From Isoetes taiwanensis (taxonomy: Eukaryota > Streptophyta > Lycopodiopsida > Isoetales > Isoetaceae): 64,000 nucleotides of DNA. The notes below the pieces were generated by a model. The model had not been told where the DNA came from. It saw only the letters and a list, made by a program, of their open reading frames with translations, and did not search any database. This document shows, one piece after another, positions 1-12,170 of the stretch (the first letter of the stretch is position 1; each line of letters starts with the position of its first letter). A program made the position numbers and the translations under genes. The stretch lies in contig JAJEKV010000021.1 in NCBI GenBank assembly GCA_021234155.1, positions 10,841,523-10,905,522 on the forward strand, read 5' to 3'.

Positions 1-3000
1 GTATCTTTGACCTGGTTATTTGTAAGCGGTTGGCATAATGGCCGTCTTCCAGTCACTGCACTTGTAGATAGGAGAACCAAGGGGACAGCTCCAGCAGGCC
101 GGATCACGCGTCGGTAGAGGAATAGGATCCGCACTGTTACCCATTTTGAATTGGAATAAACACTGACGAGGGAGTGGACTCGCACCACCAGCCCACTTTT
201 CTTGCATGTACATTGGCAGTGCTCCCCTGCATCCATTGCCTCAACACCCCAGTGCCCAAAGCGCGGGATTACGACCGCGTAGACCTATGCCCTGATGTTT
301 GAGCATGATCCGAGGGACTCACCGCAGCCCCCCACACTTCAGCAAGAATCGTTCAAACACTCCACCACCGCTTCTAGCGCCCAATCGAAGATGCTTTGAA
401 GAGGCCACCCACGGAGGCCCTCAAAACTACCACCTTCCACCGCAAATGATAGTTCGATGATGAGTGCCTGGAGACCAAACATCTTAATTCCCAGAAGTCA
501 TCGATCCCACCTTCCTACCATAGGCCATCAATCAATAATGCCCTTCCTCAAGAACAAGAAAGCCGATACCTCGCAGAGCACCAAGAATCAGATGTTCTGG
601 CTCCCCGATCGACATCCCGACATTCTCGTAAAAGGTATTGAGTAAAGGCTATACAGCCCACGTGGAACATCACCCCTGAGCAATGGGTACGCGATTTCTG
701 CAAATGCCTTTTACGATCCGGCCGGGGCGGGCAACAATGCCTCCACAGATGGGCCCGGCTCGGGTCATCACAGAGGGGATGTCATCATGGGCCCGCAATG
801 CCTAGCCAATAGGAAGGCGCCAGATTTAGATGGTAGGCGTAACTTCCGGTGGACTGGGCCTCCAATGGTGCCTCGCCTCCTCACAAGACTATTCAATAAA
901 GCATTGCAAGAAGGCTTCCCTCCCAAGAATGGACCACTAGTAGAGTTGATCCTCAATGTCCGATAACTATTGCACTATTATAGTAAGCTCTCTTTGCAAA
1001 ACTGCTGGTCGGCATCCTTGAATAGCGGCCGACGATATGGGCAAAAGAGGCGGAGGTGCGGGTTTTACACGTGTGAAAAAGCCCGCTACCGGCATTCCAC
1101 CATTGATCATATCTTCACTCAGGTACACCGATTGAGGATAGCAAGAATCGCCGAAAAGTCGTATCTATTGTTTCGTGGATTTTGCAAAGCCTTTTTTGAC
1201 ACAAAGGTCGCGACAAGTTATGGGACATATTCGCAAAATAGGAACCCCCGCTGACTTGCAAAATGTAATATACAAAGCTATATGAGGCATGCTCGACGCC
1301 TCACATCATCGTGACAGCCGATAGTTAGTAGTATTGAGCACGCCGGTTGCCCCTCCTCCACGCCTATGACCTATACATTCATCACCGGAAGATCAGCTTT
1401 TTCGAAAGCACGGAGGTGCGGGCTCATCTCATGCATCACATAATCCGGACAACTCATATATGCCGACGATGTCGTCGACCTCTCCGCCTATACTTCAAAG
1501 GACATGCAATGTCACCGATGTTTTGACCCTTTTGCCAATTCACTGGCATGCGAGTTAACTTGGCCAAAACTAGGGTGCTGCTAGTTTCTTCATCCCATCA
1601 GCCGAGGCTTTCCTCATTCACTTACCAGGGACAAGATGTCGAGGTGGCTCTGACCTACGGGTGTAAGCACAGAGTTGGGGGGCAAATTCGCGCACGGGAA
1701 GCACCCCATCAGCACCCAATCTAAGAATAATGTTTTATTTTTATCTTTTTTTCTACAACTCCGTTGAAGCTGAAATTTTGTTTTCTTAGGCGAAATATAA
1801 ATGCGTTTCAGGGAAAAATATCAAAAAAATATTTAAAAAATATTTTTATAAAATACAAAGAAAATAATTTAAAAAGCACCCCATCAGCACCAAATGTCGC
1901 TGACAGAAAAAGTGTCCCCCAATACCGTGCTTAGACCCCTACAAGTATTTGGGGATCGAGTTCTCTACCTGGGATGTTGCCATCAAGTTGCGTGTCACAA
2001 CGGGTTGGAAAGCACTATATGCCATGCAGTGCAACAGCCACAGGGCAGAGTTGTATGCCTAGGGCCACCAGTCACACCTCTTTAGGGCCTTGGTTGAGCC
2101 GGTTCTCCTGTACGGGGCAGAGGTGTGGGGTTTGGTGATATCCCTCACCACCTGGAATGATCTCGAGAGGTGGCCAGAAGCCGTCTTGGCACGAGCCCTT
2201 GGGGTAAAGTCCACAATTCCATACCGATCCTACTCTAGGAGACAAAGTTTTCTACCCCTTCAACGGGCCGCATTGGAACGCTTATATTATTTACTTCCGT
2301 AGGTGGTCGCTATGGGTGATAATGATTTGCCCAACCTTGCTTTGGTCGAAGCAATGAGTCCTCAACGCCTCAAAGCATGCCTAAGGACAACCAAGCTCAA
2401 TGGTTCTCATGTTGCATGTACGTGCAAAACAAATGCGCATATGTTCGTACAAAGAAGGATCATAATGCATTAAAGTTGTACCTAGATGCTAGTTTCCTTC
2501 GCAAGCTCGGGATGCAGATGCTCGACACACATTAAGATGGCATACTATCAACATCAAGTCAATCCCGTGCTCACGAGAGGCCCACACTAGTACTTTGTGC
2601 ACTCATTTGCCCATGAAGAAGCTGCAAACTTATAGCTTCCATTCAGACGGGTGCACATCGCTCCGCATTGAGACAGTATGCTGGACTTGGGAAGCATGGG
2701 AGGATAGGCTTTGTTAGTATTGCCATCGTATTTCCATTGAAGATGAATGTCATGCCCTCTAGATCCGCCGGCTTGCCCATATCCGAAAGCCAGATGTTCT
2801 GTGGGCTTGTTGGAATCATACCTTCGGAGGTTATGGATATACTGGACTCGGCCAGTGTCCTCCGGGGACAATAATCGAATTGTCCTATACAATTGTACAA
2901 AGTACTAGCATACTTATTACTATTAAGGTTTTTCCCCAAAACCTTTCTGGGAGTAGGTTTTTAATTCGACGACAAGAATACGCTTTATCGCCTTCACTTT

Positions 3001-3071
3001 TGTTTGGGTCCCATAGGCCAATTAGTCTCCTCGTGGACGATAAAAAATCTATTCTATTCTATTCTATTCTA
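1..3071 (+). mobile_element. Degenerate non-L1 LINE (LINE-A), copy 1, enters at left edge
   Basis: This is a broken non-LTR retrotransposon read in shifting frames. Reverse-transcriptase landmarks appear in the expected order: NRKAPDLDG near 808-834, a LLTRLFNKALQEGFP block near 880-925, STIDHIFT near 1098-1125, a FCKAFFDT block near 1175-1205 (the usual FVDFRKAFDT motif), the catalytic YADDV near 1459-1473, KYLGIEF near 1944-1964 and ALVEPVLLYGAEVWG near 2085-2131. The 3' untranslated part (about 2890-3048) carries TTAAGGTTTTTCC and GGGTCCCATAGGCC blocks and ends in an (ATTCT)n tail at 3049-3071. Many frameshifts and stops mean it is dead. Motif style (YADDV, EPVLLYG) and the microsatellite tail argue against the plant L1 clade; the exact clade is not assigned. 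An AT-rich insertion interrupts it at 1717-1873. Confidence 0.8.
1717..1873. other. AT-rich insertion in LINE-A flanked by an 18-bp direct repeat
   Basis: The 18-bp string AAGCACCCCATCAGCACC occurs at 1699-1716 and again at 1874-1891. Between them lie about 157 bp of strongly AT-rich sequence with an inverted AAATATTT-type core. LINE coding similarity (V.L.YG, then KYLGIEF) resumes after it. The layout fits a small insertion that duplicated its target, or a local duplication. No coding capacity is visible. Confidence 0.6.
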
Positions 3072-3359
3072 ATGTTAAATCTGGGCACTTCATTTATGCA
3101 GGATAGAAGCATTGACGTTGGACGAATTTTAAACGTTGTAAATTCAAAAGAGTTTCATCATCGAGGTCACTAAATGTCAAATCATGCCTTTTATATACAA
3201 AATTGAAGAAAAATAGCAGATTTAGTTAGTATCGCCAAACATTTATCATAGTAATGAAGTTGGTATCAAAAATGCATGTTGCATGCTATTTTCCTTTCGC
3301 ACGCATCATCCGAGATCAAGAAATTAGGTTGTCAAAATAGGTAATGCATCCATTATATG

Positions 3360-3715
3360 TATTTAAAATGCAAGTCCGGCAGTGGTTTAGTTGTTTTTCC
3401 TTATGCGTGAATTTGGCCAAGACTAAGGTGGTCCTCATCTCATCTTCACATTAGCCAAGGTCTCTCTCATTCAGGACAAATTGTGCAGATGATACCCAAG
3501 TTTTTTTTTTTATATAATGTACCGGGACACTTCCATCCTGGGTTATGAGTTGCAAATTGGGAAAGCGCTGTACACAATGCGTAACAATAGTCACGAGAGC
3601 AAAGATGTGTGATTAGGCCCATCAATCGCATTTATTTAGGTCTTGGTGGAACACGCTCTTCAATATGATGTCAAAATCTCGTGGTGTTCCTTGCTACGTG
3701 AAATGACTTGGGGCG
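3360..3715 (+). mobile_element. LINE-A fragment, plus strand
   Basis: The translation NLAKTKVVLISSSH near 3410-3455 matches NLAKTRVLLVSSSH in copy 1, and the following stretch parallels the later RT-to-C-terminal part of that copy, including the altered descendant of the ALVEP block near 3640. It is short, frameshifted and interrupted by a T-run near 3500. It is a second, more decayed copy or a broken-off piece of the same family. Confidence 0.6.
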
Positions 3716-3719
3716 TGTA

Positions 3720-4260
3720 AATCATATGATGATTCTACTATTGCTCGCCCATGCTAAATCATCAATGCGCTATCGAATAGTTGGTCTCCGACTTGTCTCA
3801 TATAACATGTATACTAAGTTTGTCGATTCGCAGATCTATAGAGACCTCCAAATGCCGCAATCTCGCCTACAACTTTTCCCCAAGTACAATGTCAAAAGCC
3901 TTGGCGGTCAATGAAGTAATAATACGCATCTTGCCGCTTGCCTCGTTGTCTTCAACCAAAGTCGATGCGAAGATATGATCAATGGTTGGGTTTGGTCCTT
4001 GTTGGGTCAGCCTCGCCACCATATCCGCTGGCCCTGAATCTTGCTTGCCCGAGGGCTCGCACCTCCGCCTCTATCCATTCCATCAATTGTTGCTCGAGAA
4101 TGTCGGGCTAGCAGCTTTGCAAACACCGAACGGAGATGATGGTTCGACAATTGCCTAGACAAAGGCAGATACCTATCTTGTAGAAGGAACAAACCTCGCT
4201 AGTGGTCCATTGGGGAATCTTCTTGTAACACCTTATTGAACAAGGCGCTAGAACTGGTGC
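3720..4260 (-). mobile_element. LINE-A fragment, minus strand
   Basis: Read on the minus strand this segment shows STIDHIF near 3965-3990 and then KAFDIV...KL.ARLRHLEV near 3845-3905, which are the reverse-transcriptase blocks also seen at 1100-1250. It lies head-on to the preceding plus-strand fragment. It has internal stops and no tail, so it is a relic. Confidence 0.6.
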
Positions 4261-4389
4261 TATGGACGTCCTACCCACTTGAGCAACTCGCCTGCATACC
4301 GCCGGGCTTTATGGGCAAGAAGAAATCGAAAACTAGCTAAAACCATTCGTGGACCAAAGATGGGTCTTTTTCTTCATTAGAGCAAGAAG

Positions 4390-4407
4390 AAGAAGAAGCA
4401 TAATATT
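4390..4407. repeat. Target-site duplication, left copy
   Basis: AAGAAGAAGCATAATATT here is identical to 6519-6536 on the other side of the L1 element and sits directly next to its poly(A) tail, seen as a T-run up to 4418 on this strand. Confidence 0.9.
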
Positions 4408-6518
4408 TTTTTTTTTTTGAAGAATATAGGAATATATTAAACCACTAGAATGCGATCAAGTACAATGATACGCGGTGGTGCTAAAAAATGAAGTGCCCAT
4501 CATGATTCACAATCAGAGGAATGTCGACCAAATTTCCCGCTTAATCGCGCTTTTGTGCTTGAGACTTGGTAAGCCCCGCCACAACTTATGCCTCAAGATC
4601 TAACCAAACGAAAAGGGCTAAGCAATCGCATTCTGAAAGACCTTCGCCTCCGCCTTTTCCAAATCAACCACGTAAGCCAAGCTCGTGATAAATGGAACGC
4701 TTCGGCCGCTGGCCACCGCCAACCGCTAGGAAAGACTCCCAAGAGAATCTTCTCGACCGCATGCTGAAGACCCAAAGAGGGCTCTCACCCAGACCAAGCT
4801 GCCCCTACCTCTCGCGGCATAGGACAAAGTAGTGCTCAATGGTCTCTCGACGCCTCCACATAGAGGGCATGTTTCCGCTTACCGAGGCTTGAACCTCGGG
4901 TGGGACTCCTGACATTCACCCCGAGGCTACGGTGCAAGATCTGCCACAAAAGGGTAATGGATTTTAGGAGGAGGCAATGTATTCCACGCCCACTTCCACA
5001 TGGCGGCCACTTACTCCCTGAAGCTTAAGCGACCACTTATCCGGCGCAACGTGTCCAAAAAGCGCTAGAAGCCCATAAGCCAATGCTACAAACCGAGATG
5101 CATCAAGTCCACTATGCGACTTCCAAATGCGATTGACTTGAGAAGACAACCGCAATGGAATAGCATTAGCAATTCTGGCCCAAGTCCTCAGATGTCCCAA
5201 TCAAGGCCAAATCGCTCCCTAAAAAAAACTCCCATGGCGCCAGATGACCCTCCCAATACCAATCACGGATAGATGTTACCCCCGCAAAGAATCCATCTAC
5301 ACAAAGTACTTGGGTGTAGGGAAGAGGCCAAGGGAGATGCGTAATCCAAGGGTACCCAGAGAAAGGGCGATGAGGCTACCATACACCGCTAGGGTCCAAT
5401 AAAAGAGAACCTTGACCACCTTCCGTGCCTTCGAGACCCTTAAGAAAAGGCGAAGCATGAGGGAATGGTCAAGAAATCCTCAAACAGAGCCCACGCAACC
5501 GAAATTTTAATTGCCGGCTTCCTAAAAATAATAGAGTGGCTAAGCCGACCGTTGCCAATAGAGCCAAACCCCGGGATTGTTGCTCCCGCAACAACCGCCG
5601 ATGAATTTCGACACCGTAACCTTCGTGGTGTAACGACACATCAAGCATACCTAAGCCCCCACCTTTCTCGGGACGCATCACTTCCACCATGCGACCTTCA
5701 CCGTAGCCCCTCCTCATTTCCTCCCCAAACAAAATTGCGAATGGTGTCATCCAACTCCTTATCCACACTTTCTCGGCGCAAGTATGCAGAGGAGGTCAAG
5801 TGAAACATGAGTGCTACAGAGCACTGACTTGGCTACCGTAATCCTACCATGGTGAGTTTACTTCCCTCCACCAAAAATGCCGCTTAAGATTTCAGAATGT
5901 CTCCCGCCCAAATTGTCGAAGGCACGTCCAAGCCAAATGGTATGCCTAACAGTTTGGCGTACCGTGGTGTGGCGTGTAAGAGCCCGTGGAAACCGACTCC
6001 ACCACGCAGAGGAGGTTCCTCCAGCACCTACATGGCCGAAAGCACTTCACCCGCCAAGCAAGCACCCCGGTTAAAGAAAAGGCATCCAAAATATTCTTGG
6101 TTGCCCAAGATTGACCCATCTCGCATGAAGAAAGAGGAATGTATCATCCGCGAAATTGATCGCAAACCCGCTGCGACCCATCAGCCATGCGAAACCTTGC
6201 ACCACATTGTCGCAAATCGCCACCGAAGAGAGTCAAAAAGAGCTTCGCCACTATAGTGAATGTAAGGGGGGCCAACGGACATCCCTCGCCTAATGCCTCT
6301 ACCACGAGAAGATTGAGGAGGTCTCACCGACACCACACCGCCGCCTCTAGCGCACATGCGTAGCCATAACCGCTTTCCCCCGAAACTAGGTCCACACCCA
6401 AAGGCCTGCATCATATCTGCCAAGAACTGCCAGCTGATACTGTCATAAGCCTTGGCAAAGTCCAGCTTAAGAAAAACAAGGGGCTGCCTCATCCTACGAG
6501 CCCAATGCACACCCTCAA
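4408..6518 (-). mobile_element. 5'-truncated L1-type LINE with poly(A) tail
   Basis: On the minus strand the element enters inside the reverse transcriptase: FLKLDFAKAYDSISWQFL at about 6430-6485, then a GIRRGMSVGPPYIHYSGEAL block near 6240-6300 equivalent to the usual GVRQGCPLSPLLF motif. Further on, the MRPEKGGGLGMLDVSL block near 5640-5690 matches the conserved region downstream of L1 reverse transcriptase. It terminates in about 11-13 A residues (T-run 4406-4418) and is bounded by a perfect 18-bp duplication, the signature of target-primed reverse transcription. Several frameshifts separate the recognisable pieces. It lacks the endonuclease and ORF1, so it was dead on arrival. The clean duplication suggests a younger insertion than the surrounding LINE-A relics. 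Confidence 0.9.
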
Positions 6519-6536
6519 AAGAAGAAGCATAATATT
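6519..6536. repeat. Target-site duplication, right copy
   Basis: Exact 18-bp match to 4390-4407. It marks the truncated 5' end of the L1 insertion. Confidence 0.9.
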
Positions 6537-8435
6537 ATGATCAGAGGCGCACAAAGGTGATCGATTTGAGGGTAGATGCACTTTTTTCAACTTCGCAATA
6601 CCTTTGTTGAGATTTGTCGTAGCCTTGCACTCGTGATCTCTCGCATTCACGCCAGATTCGGCATGATGCCTTTGCTACACAACTCTCCTTTTTTCCCTCG
6701 TAGATCTGAGTCATAGCCCATAGAGAACCATAGAATCCATTGAGAGGAAGGAAAAAAATTGTGAGATCCAAACTTTGTGGCAAAAAAAAAAATGCGATAT
6801 GGTGGCAAAAATGTGGATATGGATCTTGAACAGCAATCGGTTACGAACTGAACGGTTGCAATTTTGCTAACATGCAAACCAAGTCTATAGCGGCGCTACT
6901 CCACAAATGACTGGAAATATTCCATGAAATAAAACACACACAATTTGACAGTGATTTGAACAAAGTGTTTATTACATTCATTGATAATTTTCTGTCAACA
7001 AACTCATGTTTAACACAGGATGCAATGGTTGTACAGAATGATGCAAACGTAAAGTGGCCCATATCAATTCTAATGTAAAGCGGGTTGTCTTTTCCAACCC
7101 ATATAAAAACCGTTAGGGCTTTGGAGAATTGATGATTCTGTTGCCAAAAAGGTTTCATAGCTTAGTAATAAAGCTCATTTGAAGTATCTATAGGAGAAAC
7201 CATGTTGGAGTAGGGATGCCAAAAGATTGATACTTTGTCTAGAAATCAAAATTTATGGTCATAATTTGGGAAGGTTTAGGTTTGGATTTAGTCTCGTGCT
7301 TGCACAATAATCTTCTAGATATTGTCTAGAGTTTTAAAACTATGCTACAAAAGGTTGTATAGCTAGCTACATAGAAAGCCCGACTTTTTCTAATGCATTG
7401 TATCTACATATATTATATGCCCGATAAATATGGAGACAATAAAAAAGAAATTACTATGTCTTTATATCATTATACCCTTCTAACTTGTACTACCAAATCC
7501 TAGGATTGAAGAATATTCTATGGCGATGCCTTCATCTAGGATCCCGGCATCTAACAACATTTTTGATTTGGTCAAACGCCACTTGGCTCTATATATAATT
7601 TAGGGTCAATTATATCTTAGGCAAGAAACTCGAACACATTGTTGACCATATGTAGTATAAAACCATGGCCCAAATACAACGAGGCCAAACATTACAATCA
7701 GAACTTAGCTTGCAAATGTAAGGAACCTCAGATATAAAAGAAATAGCTAAGCGAAACTCCTTACACTAGCACACAAATTGTAAGGCATGACGATCCTTAA
7801 AAGGAAGGGTCTAATCCCATGCATGATGCAGATACATGAAAGGAAGCAAGTGACAAGAAAACAAAAATTTTAGCACCTTTTCTTCTTCTTTTTTCCAATT
7901 TCCATTTCAATTTCAAACATCCTTTTTCTCAACCTTTTCTCAAAGCAAAGATTTTCTAAATTTACTGATTGCACTGTGACTTTGCTTCATGCAAAGTTGA
8001 ATTTTTTACTTTGACTTCTCAACTACAGAACATGCACGCAAGCCAAAAAATAGAAAGGACAGCACCAGTCACTTGTTATTCATCACAAAATTGTATACCC
8101 TAGCCAGAGCATCTAACCTCCAAAGCTCCCTAAGCAAGAGACCCCTGCCAAAATATACATATGTGCCCTTAAATGTGCTCTTTTTAGATGTGGTTACTTC
8201 CTTCTCAAGGGCAACAAAACGTAGTTTAATAAGCTATTGAGATGGCATTGCGCTTGAAACTCGTGTTCTTGCACTTGGCCCCAACGCGACCGGCCTCTAG
8301 ATGAGAGAATGGTCAGCTCCTATCATAATCAATATTAATAACCCCATTGGCAAGTGTCTCTATGGCTAACCTACATATAAGAGTGCATCAAAGATATTTA
8401 CAAATACAAATGAAATGACAAGAGCGTGTCATCAA
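6537..8435. other. Unassigned AT-rich stretch
   Basis: Short open frames on both strands show no family pattern that I recognise. Poly(A) and poly(T) runs and CTT-rich pieces are present. No convincing gene, tail or terminal repeat is visible. Confidence 0.5.
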
Positions 8436-8885
8436 TCACCCGACTGCCATGGTATGGTCAACCAGGTCAAAGGAATTAAAATCAATCTCCGCTTCATCAA
8501 TGGCGCCTTCAGCATATATTTCCCGGCCATTTATATCGTAAAAGTTAGCATCCATATCCCCCTAAGATGCAAACATCATCTCAATACCTCCAACTCACTT
8601 TATGACTACATTCCAATAGAAATCCCATAGACCACACCGCCACATCCCTACACAAAGCAACCTCGAATTCAATGTCAAATGTTAAGTGGTTTTCATCCTA
8701 TACCTCAAATGAAGTTGATGGCGGATCCAAGTACCGACAAGATGAACTTGCCAATCCTCAGATCCTCATAACAATATAGACTAGGCTCGCGACTTAATTG
8801 CCTATGACCATAATATCTCACAAAATGCGAGCTCTACCCAACAAATTTTGATTCTCTAATACGACCACATTCTTTATATCCCCCA
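8436..8885 (-). other. Unassigned decayed coding segment
   Basis: Two blocks on the minus strand look like former protein-coding sequence. One near 8780-8870 reads RARILRYYGHRQLS with a tyrosine- and charge-rich continuation. The other, 8436-8558, is an acidic run of about 40 open codons containing DINGREIYAEGAIDEAEID and ending at a stop. Both have natural amino-acid composition but are separated by stops. They may be the remains of a retroelement polyprotein or of a host gene. I do not recognise the family. Confidence 0.3.
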
Positions 8886-10009
8886 TTACGTATAGGTAAA
8901 GATCTTTCCACATTTTAATTTAATCGCTTTGATATCTTATGTATTTGCACACGGAAATAGAGCTTTCCGATGTCCTTTTTGTTGTATCTAAGCATCCCTT
9001 CAAAACAAAGCAAAGCCTTCTGCTTTCAAAGACCACTAAATCTATCACTCTCCCTCAGGCAAAACATCATAAGAAGGCAAGAAAGCAAGGCCAAATGTTG
9101 GGTGGCACATCCGCTTTATGGGAAAAAAAATTAGTGACTATTAATAGCCAAATGGCGAGGGTCTAAGTAATTTTGGAGCTTAATTTTATGAAAAGAAACT
9201 CCTTTGAAGAAATTGCCATAGTTAAAATAAGTATCCTAATTTTTCTTAAGATTAGCCAAATTATATTCCCCTTTGGGAATTAGCCTTTTCTATATACCAA
9301 TATCTATGAATTAAATCATTAAGAGCTAAACGAAAATGAATTCTTATTAAAAGTGTTTAGGAATCACTACCTACCTTCATTAATTATAGTAGCTATGCAA
9401 TAGAGATTCTTGGTAATCGTATCACATATGCCACATTTGCATCTTTAAAAAGAATTTTAACGAAGGGTCAATTTCCTTCTAAATGCCCCAGTTTGGTTTC
9501 ATAACTTCATGGGTTAGAGCTAAGTGCAAATTTATCATTAAATATATAAGGGTGTCATTGCATTGAATGTACTTCAAAACTATGGATACTATACGTTACA
9601 TTAGAAGTTTCTTTTATTATCCTATGTTTCTTGGTTGCTGATAATTGGGCAATTACGTTTACAAATGCTTTTTACAAATTTTGGTTGAAAATAAAAGATT
9701 TTCGTCAAAAATTAAGATTTTTTATGAGAGGTTCTTTTTTACCAAACCATTGTATGTAATATCTAAGTCACTAAAAATAGGAAAAGAAGAGAAGCACTAG
9801 AGAGAGAATGTCATTTGTTTCTACGCTTATAACTTGAGCTACAGAGGTCAGATTTAGATGATCTTGGGCTCTTTAGAGAGCTTATATAGAGAGCTTTCTA
9901 TTTGGCATATGATTTTGACTCAAATCTATTAAGATAGGTACATGTTTTTGTATTTTTAATCCGGATATCTTTTTACAAAGTGCATGCCATGCAGATTTGA
10001 TGGTAATAT
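8886..10009. other. Unassigned AT-rich stretch
   Basis: No gene-like frame is convincing. The phrase TAGCCAAATGGCGA near 9148 recurs near 10338, so part of this stretch belongs to a dispersed repeat. Confidence 0.45.
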
Positions 10010-10175
10010 ATTATTTTATCATAACTTTTAAATTCGGACTCTGTTTTGCATATCTAGCACAATAATAGGGGGTTACTTTTAGATTTTATACGCTTTTTCA
10101 CATAGTTTTTCTATGATTTCGTTATTGTATTCGTTGAGGCGTACTAAATAGTATTTCTAGAGTGCACCCTTTATG
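10010..10175 (-). repeat. Dispersed repeat, copy 1 (inverted relative to 38.7 kb)
   Basis: The reverse complement aligns with 38690-38815. Shared words include GCACTCTAGAA, AAAACTAT followed by GAAAAA, CAAAAGTAACCCCC-like and GCTAGATAT. No coding capacity is apparent. It is probably part of an LTR or other transposon terminus. Confidence 0.6.
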
Positions 10176-10249
10176 GGCCGCTGATTTTCGCTGGTTGGAA
10201 CAATCCGAGGGTGGTTGTCTTTCTCTGCATGTGTTTGTGCATGAACACT

Positions 10250-10312
10250 ACACATGTGTATGCATGTGCATGTGCATGTGCACGTACATGTGCATGTGTA
10301 TGCATGTGCATC
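10250..10312. repeat. TG/CA-rich alternating tract 1
   Basis: ATGTGC and GTATGC units alternate purine and pyrimidine almost without interruption for about 60 bp. Such tracts can adopt Z-form DNA. A short open frame through it (MCMHVHVHVHVH) is a product of the repeat, not a gene. Confidence 0.8.
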
Positions 10313-10454
10313 ATGGAAAAAAATAGCGGCTAATATTAGCCAAATGGCGATTTTTTGGACATTTTTGAAAAAAGTAACAAAGGAGGAAAAATTTTGGAAA
10401 AAAGGAAAAAATCGCCAAAAAATCTCAAAGTTGACCTCCCTTACACCAAGGTTT

Positions 10455-10857
10455 AGCCAAACATAAGAAAGTAGGAGAGGAAAAATTCTTCCACTTTAGC
10501 CAAATGCTTGAAAGTTTTCCTATGCATTTAGTGATAGATTAGCCATACTTTTTAATAGCTAAAGTAAAATATGAGATTATTCATGAGATTATGGAATAGA
10601 GGTTGGTAGTACTATAGTAGATGGACAGTTTTTGTTCTTCAACTATTAGATTTCTATTATTAATATATTCGTACAGTAAAAAAATTGGCATAGCATAAAT
10701 GTTTGGCTAAGGTTTATATAAAGGTTCAAACAAAAAATAGCCAAACATTCAAAACTAGTAAAGAAAAATTATTCAACTTTAGCCAAACATTCGAAAGTTT
10801 TCCTATGTATTTTGGGTCAGATTAGCCAAAGTTGTTCTGGCTAATCTAAAATATGAG
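10455..10857. repeat. Pair of ~120-bp direct repeats with TAGCCAAAC termini
   Basis: 10455-10575 and 10739-10857 share an ordered series of words: TTAGCCAAA, GAAAAATT, CACTTTAGCCAAA-like, GAAAGTTTTCCTATG, GATTAGCCA and AAATATGAG. The inverse word GTTTGGCTA at 10701-10709 faces TAGCCAAAC at 10738-10746. The set looks like a non-autonomous DNA element family or its internal repeats. No protein is encoded. Confidence 0.6.
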
Positions 10858-10875
10858 TTTAGTAATTTTTTCCCT

Positions 10876-10963
10876 GATGTGCATGTGTACTGTGCATGTG
10901 CATGTGTACTGTACATATGCAAGTGCAAGTGCAAGTGCATGTGTGCATGTGCATGTGTACTTG
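10876..10963. repeat. TG/CA-rich alternating tract 2
   Basis: A second, slightly degenerate alternating tract built of TGTGCATG, TGTACTG and AAGTGC units. It lies just 3' of the second ~120-bp repeat; tract 1 lies 5' of the first, so the two tracts bracket the pair. Confidence 0.75.
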
Positions 10964-11725
10964 CCCTCTTGGATTCTTGTTGCAGGAGTGGATTATTTTT
11001 GCTACCACGAGGTGGATTTTTTGCTCACACTTACCATGGTTTTTTTTTTTTTTTAATGTTTCTTCAGTTCATAATGGTTTTTTTTACAAGGTATTGGTTT
11101 CCTCGTTCTACAATGTTATTCTGCAAAACCCGCCTTTGTTTCCTTCTGTTTATCTGTTCTAAGATTTGCTGCAGATTCAAAAAGAGTTTAGAGTTTAGAC
11201 CCTCTGTTTGCTTCCAACTTTTGGATATTCCTGGCCTGCCGAATTGTTCATCGCAGTCAGCTTTTAGCTTCAATCAACAAACGGATTCTTATGCACACAA
11301 CAGGCGGATTATTCCACGCCCTTTTTTTGAGTCATGCAGATCAGTCAAACAGCGGCCACAAGAATGCATTTATATTGTAGGTTTGGAGCTTTAATCGAAC
11401 CAGAAGATGAATCATGCATTACCCTTAAGCTCGAGATGGAGCATCCAAAATCATATGGATTGATAAACAATGATTTCATTGTGAAAGAGAAATGGTTGTA
11501 GTTGAAGTAACAACACGTGGAACGCTAACACAGCAAGCTTGCTTCAAAACCTTACCCTTGATCTCGCTTCACCGACCATTATAGGAAACCTACTCCACAT
11601 CACCAAACTGGCTGATTCTCTTCACCTGTTAAACCAAAGCCAGGCAACCCGTGAGAAAGTGTCACTGGTTCTTTATGAACCTCACCAATTTTTACTCAAG
11701 AGTAACGTTGATGTTCATGCAATGG

Positions 11726-11880
11726 TTTGTGAATAAAACATTATTGTAGAGCATATATCAATGTTAAAAGCTTTTATTTGATTCAATTTTATTTCGCTAC
11801 TAAAGATTTGTGAATAAAACATTATTGTAGAGCATATCAGTGTCAAAAGCTTTTATTTCTAAATTAATATCAATCTAACC
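11726..11880. repeat. Tandem duplication, 81-bp period
   Basis: TTTGTGAATAAAACATTATT begins at 11726 and again at 11807, followed both times by GTAGAGCATAT and AAAAGCTTTTATTT. Two copies, the second diverging after about 55 bp. Confidence 0.8.
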
Positions 11881-11996
11881 AATTTCTTTCCTTTATATTA
11901 ATGCAGACTATAGAATCTCCCAATTCATCAATTCCACATGACATTCCTCCGACGCCTGAAGTCAACACGATGTTGATCCAAACATTATTACTGTAC

Positions 11997-12044
11997 CAGA
12001 GAACCCTATAAATGAAGATACAGAGAACCCTATAAATGAAGATC
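11997..12044. repeat. 24-bp tandem repeat, two units
   Basis: CAGAGAACCCTATAAATGAA starts at 11997 and again at 12021. On the plus strand it encodes a repeated ENPINEDT inside a proline- and acid-rich run (VPPPSQEPPP) of the style of copia polyprotein linkers. Flanking frames are not long enough to confirm that. Confidence 0.6.
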
Positions 12045-12170
12045 AAATTCAATTAGTCCCGCCACCATCACAAGAACCACCACCGCACATGGCTAAGACC
12101 CTATTGATGTGTGTGTCATTATGGTTGGTTGGATACATAAACTTGCTTCATCCATCTCTACACCATCCCT

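Noticed and set aside
10254-11394. Frames with HVHVHV or CACACAC runs
   Set aside because: Translations of TG/CA tracts.
11997-12110. Ty1/copia polyprotein linker
   Set aside because: The ENPINEDT repeat and proline-rich run are suggestive only; no integrase or reverse-transcriptase motif of copia was found nearby.
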